Shown here one piece after another: positions 45,314-57,062 of a DNA stretch of 64,000 nt. This DNA comes from Auricularia sp. M13 (lineage: Eukaryota > Basidiomycota > Agaricomycetes > Auriculariales > Auriculariaceae): contig CM073199.1 of NCBI GenBank assembly GCA_037042915.1, forward strand, positions 806,001-870,000, written 5' to 3'. The position numbers and the translations under genes are program-made. The notes beneath the pieces were generated by a model, which searched no databases, was not told the origin of the DNA, and saw only the letters and a program-made list of their open reading frames with translations. How positions within the stretch are numbered: position 1 is the first letter of the stretch; every line of letters begins with the position of its first letter.

Positions 45314-47689
45314 ATGCTTTCGCGCGTGCAAGTCCGCCTGGTGACTCGCCTTCGCGCCACAGCTTCATCGATACCTTCCGTACCGATCTTGCGTCCCCGG
45401 CTGCAACTGCGCGCGATATCGACATCCACCATGGCTGAAACGCAGCCCAGCGACCTCAAGAGCGAGATCGACTCGCTCAACGCTCTCATCCCAACACTGC
45501 CCAAGTCGTCGTCCGAGCTGGACGCGGCCAAGAAACGACTGGGCGAGCTCAAAAGGATACTCAACACGGCCTCTGGGCCTTCAAAGGAAAAGAAACGCGA
45601 GCGGTTACTGCTGAAGACACCGAAGGTGAGCGCGATCCTGTTGTGACTGAACCGCGATTTATATTGCACAGGGAACGCGCGATTATGGCCCAGCGGAAAT
45701 GGCGTGCCGCGAGCACATCGAGCGCATCGTCAAAGACGTGTTCCAGACCTTTGGCGGCAGCTGTCTCGACACGCCGGTCTTCGAGCGCAAAGACGTCTTG
45801 ACGGGCAAATACGGCGAAGACCAGAAGCTTATATTCGACCTGCAAGACCAGGGTGGCGAGCAGCTCGCGCTGCGGTATGATCACACTGTGCGTGTGCACT
45901 TTACTGGGTTGAAATGGTCTGAATCCAAATCTGCAGGTCCCGCTTGCACGATATCTCGCCATGACCGGCGCCGCCGCTGCACAAGGAGCCCCGCTCCAGA
46001 AGCTCTGGCAAGTCGGCAAGGTCTACCGACGAGACAACCCGGTCATGTCCAAGGGTCGAATGCGCGAGTTCATGCAGGCGGTGCGTCGATATTTTGATTT
46101 TCGCACTGCGGACGCCTATCATATGCCGTTTGCGTATGCGTCTCCCGTTTGCCCAAGCCCGATGCACGCTCGGTCTGGGCTACCCGATGTTCTCTGCTGC
46201 ACGCCAGCGAAGAACTCTTGCTCTGCGCGCCCGTTCTCCTGACACGGCCAGAATGAAGTCTCTGATCTGCCTCTTCTTAGGATTTCGATCTTGCGGGCAC
46301 CGCAGATCCCATGATTCCAGACGCAGAACTGATTGCCATCATATCGACGATTCTGAGCAGGCTTGACGTCGGTGAGTTTACCATCAAAGTGAATATCTTG
46401 GCTTCGAAGCGGGAGGCGTGAGCGCTGAGCACTCCTGCCAGACTAACCACCGGAAAATCCTCGATGGCATCTTCGAGGTCTGCGGCGTACCGCAGGACAA
46501 GATCCGCTCGATTTCGAGTGCGGTAGACAAGATGGACAAGGTGCGTTAATTCAGCTTGCCGAAGCGACCTGCCAACACGCGCGCAGTCGCCTTGGGAAGA
46601 GGTTCGCCGCGAGATGGTTGAGGAGAAAGGCCTCGCGCTCGAGGTTGCTGAAAAGATCGGTGTATATGTCAAGCAAAAGGGTGCGTTTATGCAACGCGGT
46701 ACCACATCGAGCTGACTTTCTCAGGCGAGCCGTTCGCGCTGCTGGAAGCGCTCTCCGCCGACCCGACGCTCACGTCGAACGCGTCCGCAAAGGCCGGCCT
46801 GGACGACATGCGGCTGTTGTTCCGCTACCTGCGCGGACACGGCGTGCTCGACCGACTGAGCTTCGACATGTCGCTCGCGCGCGGGCTGGACTACTACACT
46901 GGGATCACTGTCGAGGCCGTCGTCGAGGCCAGCGCGCCGCCCGGCTTCCGCACCAACCCGGCCGTGCCACCTTCCGCCAGCGAGTCCGCGCCGGCGCCGG
47001 CAACAGCGAAGCCCAAGGCGAAGAAGAAGAAGGAGAACGAGGACGACGACGAGGAGGTCGACGAGAACTCGGTCGGCGTGGGCTCGATTGCCGGCGGCGG
47101 GCGGTACGACCACCTCGTCGGGCTGTTCGCGCGGCAGGCGGCGGCGGCGGGCAAGAGCGTGCCGGACGTGCCCTGCGTGGGCGCGTCGATCGGCATGGAC
47201 CGCATCTTCGCGCTCGTCTTCCCCAAGTGGCTTGCGCAGGGCCGGCGCAGCAAGCTCACCTGCGCGTACGTCATCGCCGCGGGCGACGGCCTGCTGGAGG
47301 AGCGCATCGCGCTCGCCAGCGAGCTGCGCGCCGCCGGCGTCAAGGCGGACTACCTCTTCAAGGCCAAGCCGAAGATCGCGGCGCGGGCGAGAAGGACGAG
47401 GTGCCGTTCGAGGACCGTCGGGACTCGGAGATCGACTTGCATTTGCACAGGTGCGTTGTTTGCTGGGTGTACATATCTATGCGAGCAATACAATTTCGCG
47501 TTTCATGCGCCGTGTCTTTGGTTCGGCGTACCGTGTTTCTTCGTTGCTTTCCTAAGTCCCGCAGAAATTTCGTCTTTTCCCTTTTCAGAGGGAAATTCGG
47601 CCATGTTTGCAGCGTTCTCATTGGCTGGTCGTTATCTTAGCGAGGTGCGAGAGACAGGAATTGGGCGTTTGGAGGCGTGGAGGTCGTGA
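45314..47689 (+). CDS. HTS1: Histidyl-tRNA synthetase copy 3, 3'-truncated
   Basis: Exons are 45314-45625, 45672-45887, 45937-46080, 46281-46388, 46442-46540, 46587-46680 and 46725 onward. All frames are open. It is almost identical to copy 2. Exon 3 is 144 nt instead of 141 because of one extra alanine codon in the Ala run after the LARYLAMTG segment. Family similarity ends at about 47383. Because of a length change in a T/C run, the unrelated tail ends at 47689 rather than at the position equivalent to copy 2, which suggests the tail is not under selection. The cytosolic ATG is 45431. Confidence 0.85.
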
Positions 47690-50600
47690 GGAACGGTGTC
47701 GAGAGGCTTGCTGGAGACACGAATCGGGCTCGGGCACGATGAGAGGCAAAAACCTGTATTGACGCTAACTAATGGATATGTGCCCGTTGTTGTACCAGAC
47801 AACACGAACAGTGAAATTGGGCTGAATAGGAAGCGGGCGAAATCTGCGCGGACGATGGGAACCGCGTCGAGCACAAAGCTTCGACGCGTGGTAGACGTCG
47901 CGAAAAACGCATTGTGATTTTTGGCGTGCTCTGCGACGCATTGGCGCCGGTGCGGTGGGGCTGGACGCGGTCGGTCTCCTGCGGCGCTGTGGAGCGGTGG
48001 CGGCGAAAACAGATGAAATCGACTCACCGGCGACGAACCGAGCAACCGCCAGACATGCAATTTGGACGCAGCGGCTGGTGACCATGGGCGAGGTCGGGGC
48101 CGAAATTTCTAGTCGCCACGAGCAGATCTCCCCCCTCGTCGTTGGAGGCCGCGGCGAGCAAGAACTTCGATATCTCGCGAACCGCGCAACGCCCGGGCTT
48201 GACGCGCGGTATGCAAGCATTTTGGGCGTCGTCGAGCACGATGGACAGCGCGCTGGACGCGTCCTACATCCAGATCTGCACGCAATGATCAGCAAGTGTC
48301 GCCGTCGCTGCGCACGGCAACAAGCAACGCACATCGAAAATAGATGTCGTCTCCAGCTAGGGACATTGAATCGAGCTTTCTGGCCAATCGCGAGCGCAGG
48401 ACGAGGCCTGCGGCGTTGGGAGCGGCAAAAATCGTTAGCGACGAAAATCAAAAAGTCGTGCCACTCACGAAGCGCCGGTCCTGGGCACGCCGCACGTGGC
48501 GGGAGGATGGATTGGGACCGTCTGAGGTAGTCCCGGGTGACGGAACGAGCGCCCTACGCGAAACGTTTCTGCGAGAGGGTCAGCGCCGGCGGGAGAAGAA
48601 AGCGAGCTGCGCGCGCGGCCGTGAAGCGCAGCGAGCAAAGCAACGTGGATTTGCAACCCACATCGCTACGCCCAATCTCACGCGTCACGAGGACGTGTCG
48701 CGCTCAACGTGCCGCTCGCCGCGCGCGGAATGGCGGGAGACATGAAACGGACCATGACTCACCAAGCGCCGGTCTCCACGCTTTAACGCGCGCCGTTCTG
48801 ACGCGGCCGTGGGTGGTTGATGGCGGTCGACGCGGGAAACGATGAGCGGCAGCCTGCACGAAGAATTGTGGGCGTTCTTGTGAGCACCGGCAGCGACAAA
48901 GCCAAATGGTAGCGAACTCACCAGCCGCTAGCTCACCCGACCCTCGCAGGGCATGCGCGTGCGCAGGTGTGACCTCGGAATCGATGATGACGGGAACATA
49001 GTTGATTCCTGCAGCGGGAGTGTCAGCCGCGGCGTCACAGGCGAGGAGCGAGAGCACGGACCGTAACCACAGTGCGACGGCGATGACACTGCTCCCACAT
49101 CATGCGCTGGTCCACGTCCACATCGCCAGCAAGAAGTCCGGCCGCGGCGTCGACACTTGCGGGGCGATGACTGCGACGTCTGCGCTGAGGCTGGGCGGCG
49201 CGCGGACGCTGGCGGAAAAGCGCGGGTCCGCGCGGGCCTCAGCAGCAGCGTCGGTATCTGGATGCTGCACCGCGACGCGAGTGGAATAACGCGCGTATCT
49301 ACTCGCAACGTAATCAGCAACGGGCCGCGCTGCGGGTTGAACGAAACGGCGCACTTCGAACGCAACGTCCAAAAAAAGCCGCGGCGCGTGCTCGTCCGCC
49401 TCAGCGGTTGCCGCAGCAGCATTGACGCGGGGCATGTCCAGGATAACAGAGAGTGTAAATATGAGCATCGTAATCCTGGAGGCGTCGTCAGCGATGAAGA
49501 CGGCGGCGGGAGAACGAAATGCGTACCTCAAAGACGACCTCCAGCGTTTGACGACGCGCAAGCCCGTGCAGCTCGACGGCGCACAGCCCTGTCTGTGTCG
49601 TCGTGTCCTGCGAGAGCTGCAAATGGATCTGGTTTGATGGGAATGACTGGACGACGCGTCAGTCGGCGGAAACATGGTGAGAACGAGTTCACTCACCTGG
49701 AGAACTACTCCAACTCGCGTGCGGCGTGCACGTTCCCGCAGTATGTCATCACTTAGCCGGGTCAATTCACGCTCAGCTTATCGTCTGCTTCGGCGTCTCC
49801 TTCTGGGACTCGACAGTTCTGCTGAACCGCGAGGCTGGCGGAACTGCCGCGAGCATCTCGTGCGGAACTTGAAAGGAAGACAAATGTCAGCAAAGGTCAT
49901 AGCGGCACGAAGCGCGACGACGACTGAGACGCACGCGGGACAGTGACTGTAAAGTGCACTCTGGATGTGGGTATTGGAAACAGCGTGTCCCGGAGACGGC
50001 ACCGCCGACTGAAAGTCGCGGTCACGGGGCTCAGTGCTCACGCAGCCGCGCTAGCGTCGCGGCATCGCCGCGAAGCCAGTGCAGCGAGATTGCATGACAC
50101 TGGTCACATCATCCCATTGAATGCGTTGAAAAAGAAAAGAAAATGGACGGGGGGGAGGGTGCAATAGCAAACGCACTCACGTGACCCCTCGGCGTCGCGA
50201 GTGCGGGATTTGAATGCAGCGGGCTGCGCGTACCGATCAGCGTGAGCAATAGCGGTTGAATGAACCACTGACCGTAGTGTTGCTCGTTGACACTGGTTTT
50301 TCAGCGGCGGGCGATTCTGGCGAGGATGGCGGCGGGAGGAAAGCCGGTGTCGTCGGACTTGAAAAACGACGGCCAGGTCGACGCTGCCGCCGACGGGAAG
50401 GAGGGAACGCGGATGGCGACTTCCGTGCGTTCGGTATCGTTGTAAGCTCTTCCGCGGCTCTCTGCCTGCTGTGGATGAAGAAACGAGCTCAGAGGAATGG
50501 CAACGATGTACTGGGCGGTTACTCACACTGCAATTGCGAGTTCAGATCGCCATGGCAGGCGTATAGGACTTGGACGTTATGAGTGCGTGAGGCTCTGCGC

Positions 50601-52300
50601 CGGAGGTTAGCAAGGGAATGGGATAGATAGTGGAATCGGATAGTGTGGAGGAACAAGTGGTCTTGGGTAGCGCCCCGAGAGCAGCAAGCGGGACACGAAT
50701 GAAGAAGGTAAACACTCACAGCGTGTCAACGTCAGCAATAGGCAACAGAGTGCATCGTCCGGTAAAACCTCAAGACTTGAAGAATGCGTGCAGGTGCTGG
50801 GCGCGAGCAGCGTAGAGCCAAGGTGACGATGGGGGCGACAGAGTTGAGGTTTCCAGCGCGGGGCATTTATCTAGAGGAGATGAAAGGCAGCGCCTGTTCG
50901 CAAAAAATTCGTTCTCCGATGACCAACCGCGGCGGTGCGTGGGCTTCGACGAGTTAAGCGAGCCATTCAATCTTAGCCGAGGTGCAGCCACCGGCGGTTC
51001 GTCTCGTCATCCCGCCGGCTTTCTCACGCTCTGGCAGGATCGACATGAGTCGCCAACGATTCGTTTTTACGCCCTGGAATATGCGCATGACGCAGTGAAC
51101 CCTGGAGAGACGCCCTCAAGTCTGACACCAACTTCAACCCGAGCTTGCGGTGACTACGGGACGCACAAGATCTGCAGCCGCAACATTCAGTTGGTCTATG
51201 AACTGAGAATGCGACGGGACGCGCGGATCCTGCGTTTGCGGTGCTGAACGCACTGTAGCACTGAGCTCGAGCATGAAATTGCCCTGCAAGTTTCGCAAAT
51301 GAAGCACCTGCAGAGACGAGTTTAAACACCCCACAAGGTGACGCAGTACAAGAAAGGCGGGGAATCTCGCCTGATTTACATTTGTACAACTGAGTCGCGT
51401 TGCTGGAACGCAAAGGCATATTCTTTCGAGCCTGAAACCGCTCTACAAGTCTCGCAGTAAAGCAGCAGCATATACAAGCGTGGAGCACCGCAAAAAGCGA
51501 CACGGTACAAGAAAGTTCGCACGATTTACAATGGGACTCTGTCTCGAGTCGGTTTTCGCGCATTGAACAAGAAGGCAAACTTTTTTCGGCTGAGAACTAT
51601 TTCGGCGGACATCCCATAACATGAGAGCATATACTAGTCACTAATATGTCACGTGATCCTTTTTCGCCCGCGGAAACGAGTGGAAATGCTGAGACTTTGA
51701 CCGGGCGAGGAGCGTTCCGCGGGACTTCGGCAGAATGCGGTATCCGTGAGTTCTGCGCAATCGACCTCGAACACCGGCCGTCGACCCACCTACGTGCGGC
51801 ATCGCATCACCAATCGGTGTATTACTCAGTCTGCGTGCGTCGCACGACGTTTTCCAATCGAAAAACATGCGACGGAAGGCCGTGAGGCGCAGCGCGCGTA
51901 ACTCGTCCAAATCTGCATTCCGCGCAAAACGACTCGTTCCACCGGCGGTCTAGAGCCGCAACGCTAATTGACATGCATGATGTGATGCGAGAAGCACGGG
52001 GCGTGCTTGGAAACGCGCCGCTTTGGATGGGGTGAGAGATAGCAGGTCGGACGAGGTCTGCGGTATAGGGAGTATAGGGGCCCCCTCCCCTCAGCCAACC
52101 ACGTAGAGTCTTACAAGGTCACGTGACACGTTTATGTGCGAGGGATGGAGGGGAGAAAATGAGAGGGCGGCGAGAAATTCGCGTTGGACGGTCGGCGGCA
52201 CCGGAAGCGAGCCCAGCGCCCCAACGCCGCGCACCGCACCAGACCTCGCTTCCGCCCATTCAACGGCTATGATCAGCTGCGGGTATACATTTTATTGTGT
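47690..52300 (-). other. Unit 3 spacer with exon-like minus-strand frames, subtype II
   Basis: Here the minus-strand frame at 49100-49765 is longer (221 codons) than in units 1-2 because of the subtype-II patch; it contains DVAFEVRRFVQPAARPVADY and an in-frame 51 nt GT-AG candidate intron. In contrast the RRWRTRFNEQHFGKWF exon is interrupted by a stop near 50297. About 140 bp present in units 1-2 (around 31130-31300) is absent. No family was recognised. Confidence 0.3.
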
Positions 52301-52380
52301 ATCAGTTGGCCGCTGACTCGTGTACGGCGAAGGAACGGCCGAGAATGCGGCTTTGCTCGCCGGAAGGGTGGTTGAGCAGG

Positions 52381-52388
52381 TATAAAAG
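52381..52388 (+). promoter_or_regulatory. TATA box, unit 3
   Basis: TATAAAAG lies in the same context as in the other units. Confidence 0.7.
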
Positions 52389-52413
52389 CCACGCCCAAGT
52401 CTTCAGTGAGCCT

Positions 52414-54425
52414 CATTCCCCTCCCTTGCTCTTCTCCTTCCATTTTGCCTCCTTTGACGCGCTCTCGCTCGACCTCCTCGCTGTCAGCTGCGCGCCACCG
52501 TGCACGTCGTTAGTCTCGGCCAGCAACGTTCTGCGACATCGCCCCTGACGGTGAGTGCGAGCATCTCTCTGTCGTTTTATCGCTAATACTATTTGCAGCT
52601 ATCATTCTCCCGCCTCGTGCCATCTTCGACCGTGAGCGGCACTCATGCATGCAATCATCGCAGGAGTCCGGGGTATCCCGCAACGCGCCTTGAAACGGTA
52701 CATCTACCATCCCGCATCCTCATCGCACCCGGACTGACGCCGCCTCTGCCGCAGATTCTCACGCCTATGCACGCGCCGTGCAAAATGCCGACCCTGCCGA
52801 ACGGTATGTCAATTGATTTTGTACTGGGCGTTTGAGCTGCGGCTGACCGCGATCTCGCAGCTTCTTGGCTATTTCGTTCCTGCATGATCGTCCCGTTACG
52901 CTGCTCACAACAGGTACGTCAGCCCGTCTTGCAGCGCGTTTCACCGACTTGACTCACCACCGCGTTCCCAGGCTTCCGAACTGCTGACCGTCTGGCCGTC
53001 GACGCCACCGATCGTTGCCCATTCCGTCTGTGCGCGCCCAGCGTCCGACTTGTCGCACGTCTGCACCGCTACCGCATACTTTGTAAGTAGCGGCTGCTGT
53101 TGCCATCGCCGCCAATTCGCAGACTGACCCGATCGTAGGTTCTCCGCGTCTCTCTCTTGTATGACCATCGCGGTACGCTGCTCGTCGAGTATGTCACATT
53201 GCCCTCTGCTCCGTCACGATAGTTCTGATCACGCCCTGCGCGACTAGGCTGCCGACCGTTCGACCCGTCGCTCTCGGTCGAGTTTCGCCGCCGCCGCCGC
53301 TGCGAAGCCGTGCACTCCAACGCTGCCGAACCGCTCATCCGTTGCTTTCGGATAAGTAGCGGCTGTTGTTGCTGTGAGTTCGATCGTTTTCGCATTTCAA
53401 TTCTGTACTGACCACGATCGCGGTGCTGCAGAATCCTCGGCCATCGGTCCTGTATGACCATCGCAGTGCGCTTCTGAAGAAAGGCATGTTGATTCGTTCA
53501 TTCAGCGCGTCTGGCCGTTTATTTTTCTAGGCTACCGAACGGCTGGTCGTCCGTGCAGTTTGGTATAGACCGTGGTTCTCACTAGCTGCCGTCGTCCTCC
53601 CAACATGGCGCTCACCATCCGTTGCGCCGTCGAGAGGCAGTGCTGCGCTTACGGTACGTCACGTCGTCGAGCACGTCGCTGACCATTCCATATCTTCTCT
53701 CTCTCCAGAATCTTTCCGAGCAGCAGCAGTCGAGAACCTGGCGCTCAAGATCAACATCCGGCCGTGCTCTCTAGCGGCAGTGGTGCTGTAGGCACGCTGC
53801 TCTCGCACTTTTTCCGGTACGTCACGTCCGCGCCGTACGACGAGGCCACCGCTGACCGTTTATTCGATTTTCTGTTCAGATCGTGTCCGCAAGAAATGAC
53901 TACACAACCTAGCGCTGAAGATCAACACGCTGTTGCGCTACCGAACGGCCAAAGAGCTGTCTGCGTATCTTGAGGTACGTCGCGTCGTCTTTGCCGTTCT
54001 ACGGTCCAGTTTTTTCCCTTCTAGATCTTTTTCGCGCAGCGCCTGGGTACGTCCACGTCGTCTGCGCGTTGCTGACCGTCTGAAGTCTGATCGCAGCCCG
54101 CGGACGCCGTCATTCTGTCGCGGCGCCGAACGGCTGCGACCCTGACGATGGCTTCCGTCGGTCGCGTCGGAGTCGATGGATTTGTTCGATGACAATTCCT
54201 TCCTTTTGACCGAATCTGCGGCGGGCGCGTTCGACAACCTGGCGCTCAAGATCAAGACCGTTCATGTGCGTCGAGTCGTCTTTGCTTGACAAGCCGCAGG
54301 CTCTGACGTCCTGCTCATCTTCAGGCGGCCATGCAGCGGACGTGTGCGCCAAAGTGGAATGCCGCGCTGGAGAAGTCAGAGGCACTTGCGAGGAGTCGTG
54401 TCGTCTCTTGTACATATTTACTGTA
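52414..54425 (+). other. Unit 3 plus-strand spliced-looking transcript region
   Basis: This is similar to units 1-2 but has an extra or replaced module at about 54040-54260 (containing DNLALKIKT in one frame, resembling ENLALKIN near 53730 and LALKINT near 53920). This hints at a short repeated protein or exon module. The open run into the next synthetase exon seen in units 1-2 is broken here near 54530 by a one-base difference in a G run. Confidence 0.35.
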
Positions 54426-54610
54426 CTGTAATACCATCAGCAAGGTATCCATAGATCTTCAAGGCAACTTGCTCAGCAGGCCTGGGTAGTGCAACTGCCA
54501 GCTCGTCTTGAATACGGATTGCACAAGGGGCGCGGGCGGGAACAGGTGGGCATATATTGGCGCTACGGCGCAGACTGGGCGCGCGAGAGATGCGGGTCGA
54601 CCCGGGCCGC

Positions 54611-57062
54611 ATGCTTTCGCGCGTGCAAGTCCGCTTGGTGACTCGCCTTCGCGCCACAGCTTCATCGATACCTTCCGTGCCGATCTTGCGTCCCCGGCTG
54701 CAACTGCGCGCGATATCAACATCCACCATGGCTGAAACGCAGCCCAGCGACCTCAAGAGCGAGATCGACTCGCTCAACGCTCTCATCCCAACACTGCCCA
54801 AGTCGTCGTCCGAGCTGGACGCGGCCAAGAAACGACTGGGCGAGCTCAAAAGGATACTCAACACGGCCTCTGGGCCTTCAAAGGAAAAGAAACGCGAGCG
54901 GTTACTGCTGAAGACACCGAAGGTGAGCGCGATCCTGTTGTGACTGAACTGCGATTTATATTGCACAGGGCACGCGCGATTATGGTCCAGCGGAAATGGC
55001 GTGCCGCGAGCACATCGAGCGCATCGTCAAAGACGTGTTCCAGACCTTTGGCGGCAGCTGTCTCGACACGCCGGTCTTCGAGCGCAAAGACGTCTTGACG
55101 GGCAAATACGGCGAAGACCAGAAGCTTATATTCGACCTGCAAGACCAGGGTGGCGAGCAGCTCGCGCTGCGGTATGATCACACTGTGCGTGTGCACTTTA
55201 CTGCGTTGAAATGGTCTGAATCCAAATCTGCAGGTCCCGCTTGCACGATATCTCGCCATGACCGGCGCCGCTGCACAAGGGGCGCCGCTCCAGAAGCTCT
55301 GGCAAGTCGGCAAAGTCTACCGACGCGACAACCCGGTCATGTCCAAGGGACGAATGCGCGAGTTCATGCAGGCGGTGCGTCGTCGTTCTGCTTTCGCACT
55401 GCTCGGTCATCGTGCGCACGGCGCGTCGCTCGCGCAGGGTCTTAAAGTGCTTGTACAAAGCCACTCTGAGCCTTCCTGCGCCGGACGCCTACGCCGCAGC
55501 CCATACCGGGTTATGCAAACCCGAGAACGGCTTGGTTCTCCAGGCCCACTTATGTTGCTTGCACGGACACCTGTCTAGGCGCGCAAAGTCTCGGGCGGCA
55601 CACCTACTCTTGAGTGCGGATGCCCCTGCGCTCATTCGCCCGATACTTCATGTCATCGTCCGAATTTTACTTGGTGTGCTCATATCTGCTTCTCCTTAGG
55701 ACTTTGATCTTGCGGGCACCGCAGACCCTATGATTCCAGACGCAGAACTCATAGCCATAATATCCACCATCCTCAGCAGGCTTGACGTCGGTGAGTTTAC
55801 TATTAAAGTAAATCTCTTACTACGATGCGAAGGACAAAAGCTCTGATCACCCCTTCCTCCAGACTAACCACCGCAAAATTCTCGACGGCATATTCGAGGT
55901 CTGCGGCGTACCGCAGGACAAGATCCGCTCGATCTCGAGTGCGGTAGACAAGATGGACAAGGTGCGTTAATTCAGCTTGCCGAAGCGACCTGCCAACACG
56001 CGCGCAGTCGCCTTGGGAAGAGGTTCGCCGCGAGATGGTTGAGGAGAAAGGCCTCGCGCTCGAGGTTGCTGAAAAGATCGGTGTATATGTCAAGCAAAAG
56101 GGTGCGTTTATGCAACGCGGTACCACATCGAGCTGACTTTCTCAGGCGAGCCGTTCGCGCTGCTGGAAGCGCTCTCCGCCGACCCGACGCTCACGTCGAA
56201 CGCGTCCGCAAAGGCCGGCCTGGACGACATGCGGCTGTTGTTCCGCTACCTGCGCGGACACGGCGTGCTTGACCGGCTGAGCTTCGACATGTCGCTCGCG
56301 CGCGGGCTGGACTACTACACTGGGATCACTGTCGAGGCCGTCGTCGAGGCCAGCGCGCCGCCCGGCTTCCGCACCAACCCGCCCGTGCCACCTTCCGCCA
56401 GCGAGTCCGCGCCGGCGCCGGCAACAGCGAAGCCCAAGGCGAAGAAGAAGAAGGAGAACGAGGACGACGACGAGGAGGTCGACGAGAACTCGGTCGGCGT
56501 GGGCTCGATTGCCGGCGGCGGGCGGTACGACCACCTCGTCGGGCTGTTCGCGCGGCAGGCGGCGGCGGCGGGCAAGAGCGTGCCGGACGTGCCCTGCGTG
56601 GGCGCGTCGATCGGCATGGACCGCATCTTCGCGCTCGTCTTCCCCAAGTGGCTTGCGCAGGGCCGGCGCAGCAAGCTCACCTGCGCGTACGTCATCGCCG
56701 CGGGCGACGGCCTGCTGGAGGAGCGCATCGCGCTCGCCAGCGAGCTGCGCGCCGCCGGCGTCAAGGCGGACTACCTCTTCAAGGCCAAGCCGAAGATTGC
56801 GGCGCGGGCGAGAAGGACGAGGTGCCGTTCGAGGACCGTCGGGACTCGGAGATCGACTTGCATTTGCACAGGTGCGTTGTTTGCTGGGTGTACATATCTA
56901 TGCGAGCAATACAATTTCGCGTTTCATGCGCCGTGTCTTTGGTTCGGCGTACCGTGTTTCTTCGTTGCTTTCCTAAGTCCCGCAGAAATTTCAGCTTTTC
57001 CCTTTTTCAGAGGGAAATTCGGCCATGTTTGCAGCGTTCTCATTGGCTGGTCGTTATCTTAG
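54611..57062 (+). CDS. HTS1: Histidyl-tRNA synthetase copy 4, 3'-truncated
   Basis: Exons are 54611-54922, 54969-55184, 55234-55374, 55700-55807, 55863-55961, 56008-56101 and 56146 onward. All frames are open and all catalytic motifs present. Intron 3 (55375-55699) and intron 4 (55808-55862) are largely different in sequence from copies 1-3, and exons 3-5 carry several silent differences, so this copy is the most distinct in its middle. From exon 6 on it is again nearly identical. One replacement (Ala to Pro) lies in the NPxVPPSAS segment. Family similarity ends at about 56804, at the same point as in the other copies. The cytosolic ATG is 54728. Confidence 0.85.

Larger units (their letters stand above)
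45290..54586 (+). repeat. Tandem array unit 3 (9.30 kb)
   Basis: This is the third unit. Its first 3.7 kb resemble unit 2. From about 49030 it switches to subtype II, shared with unit 4: a diverged patch with indels to about 50310, a 6 bp deletion at about 52500, and a different sequence in place of the CCTT run near 53106. The spacing to unit 4 is 9297 bp. Confidence 0.95.
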
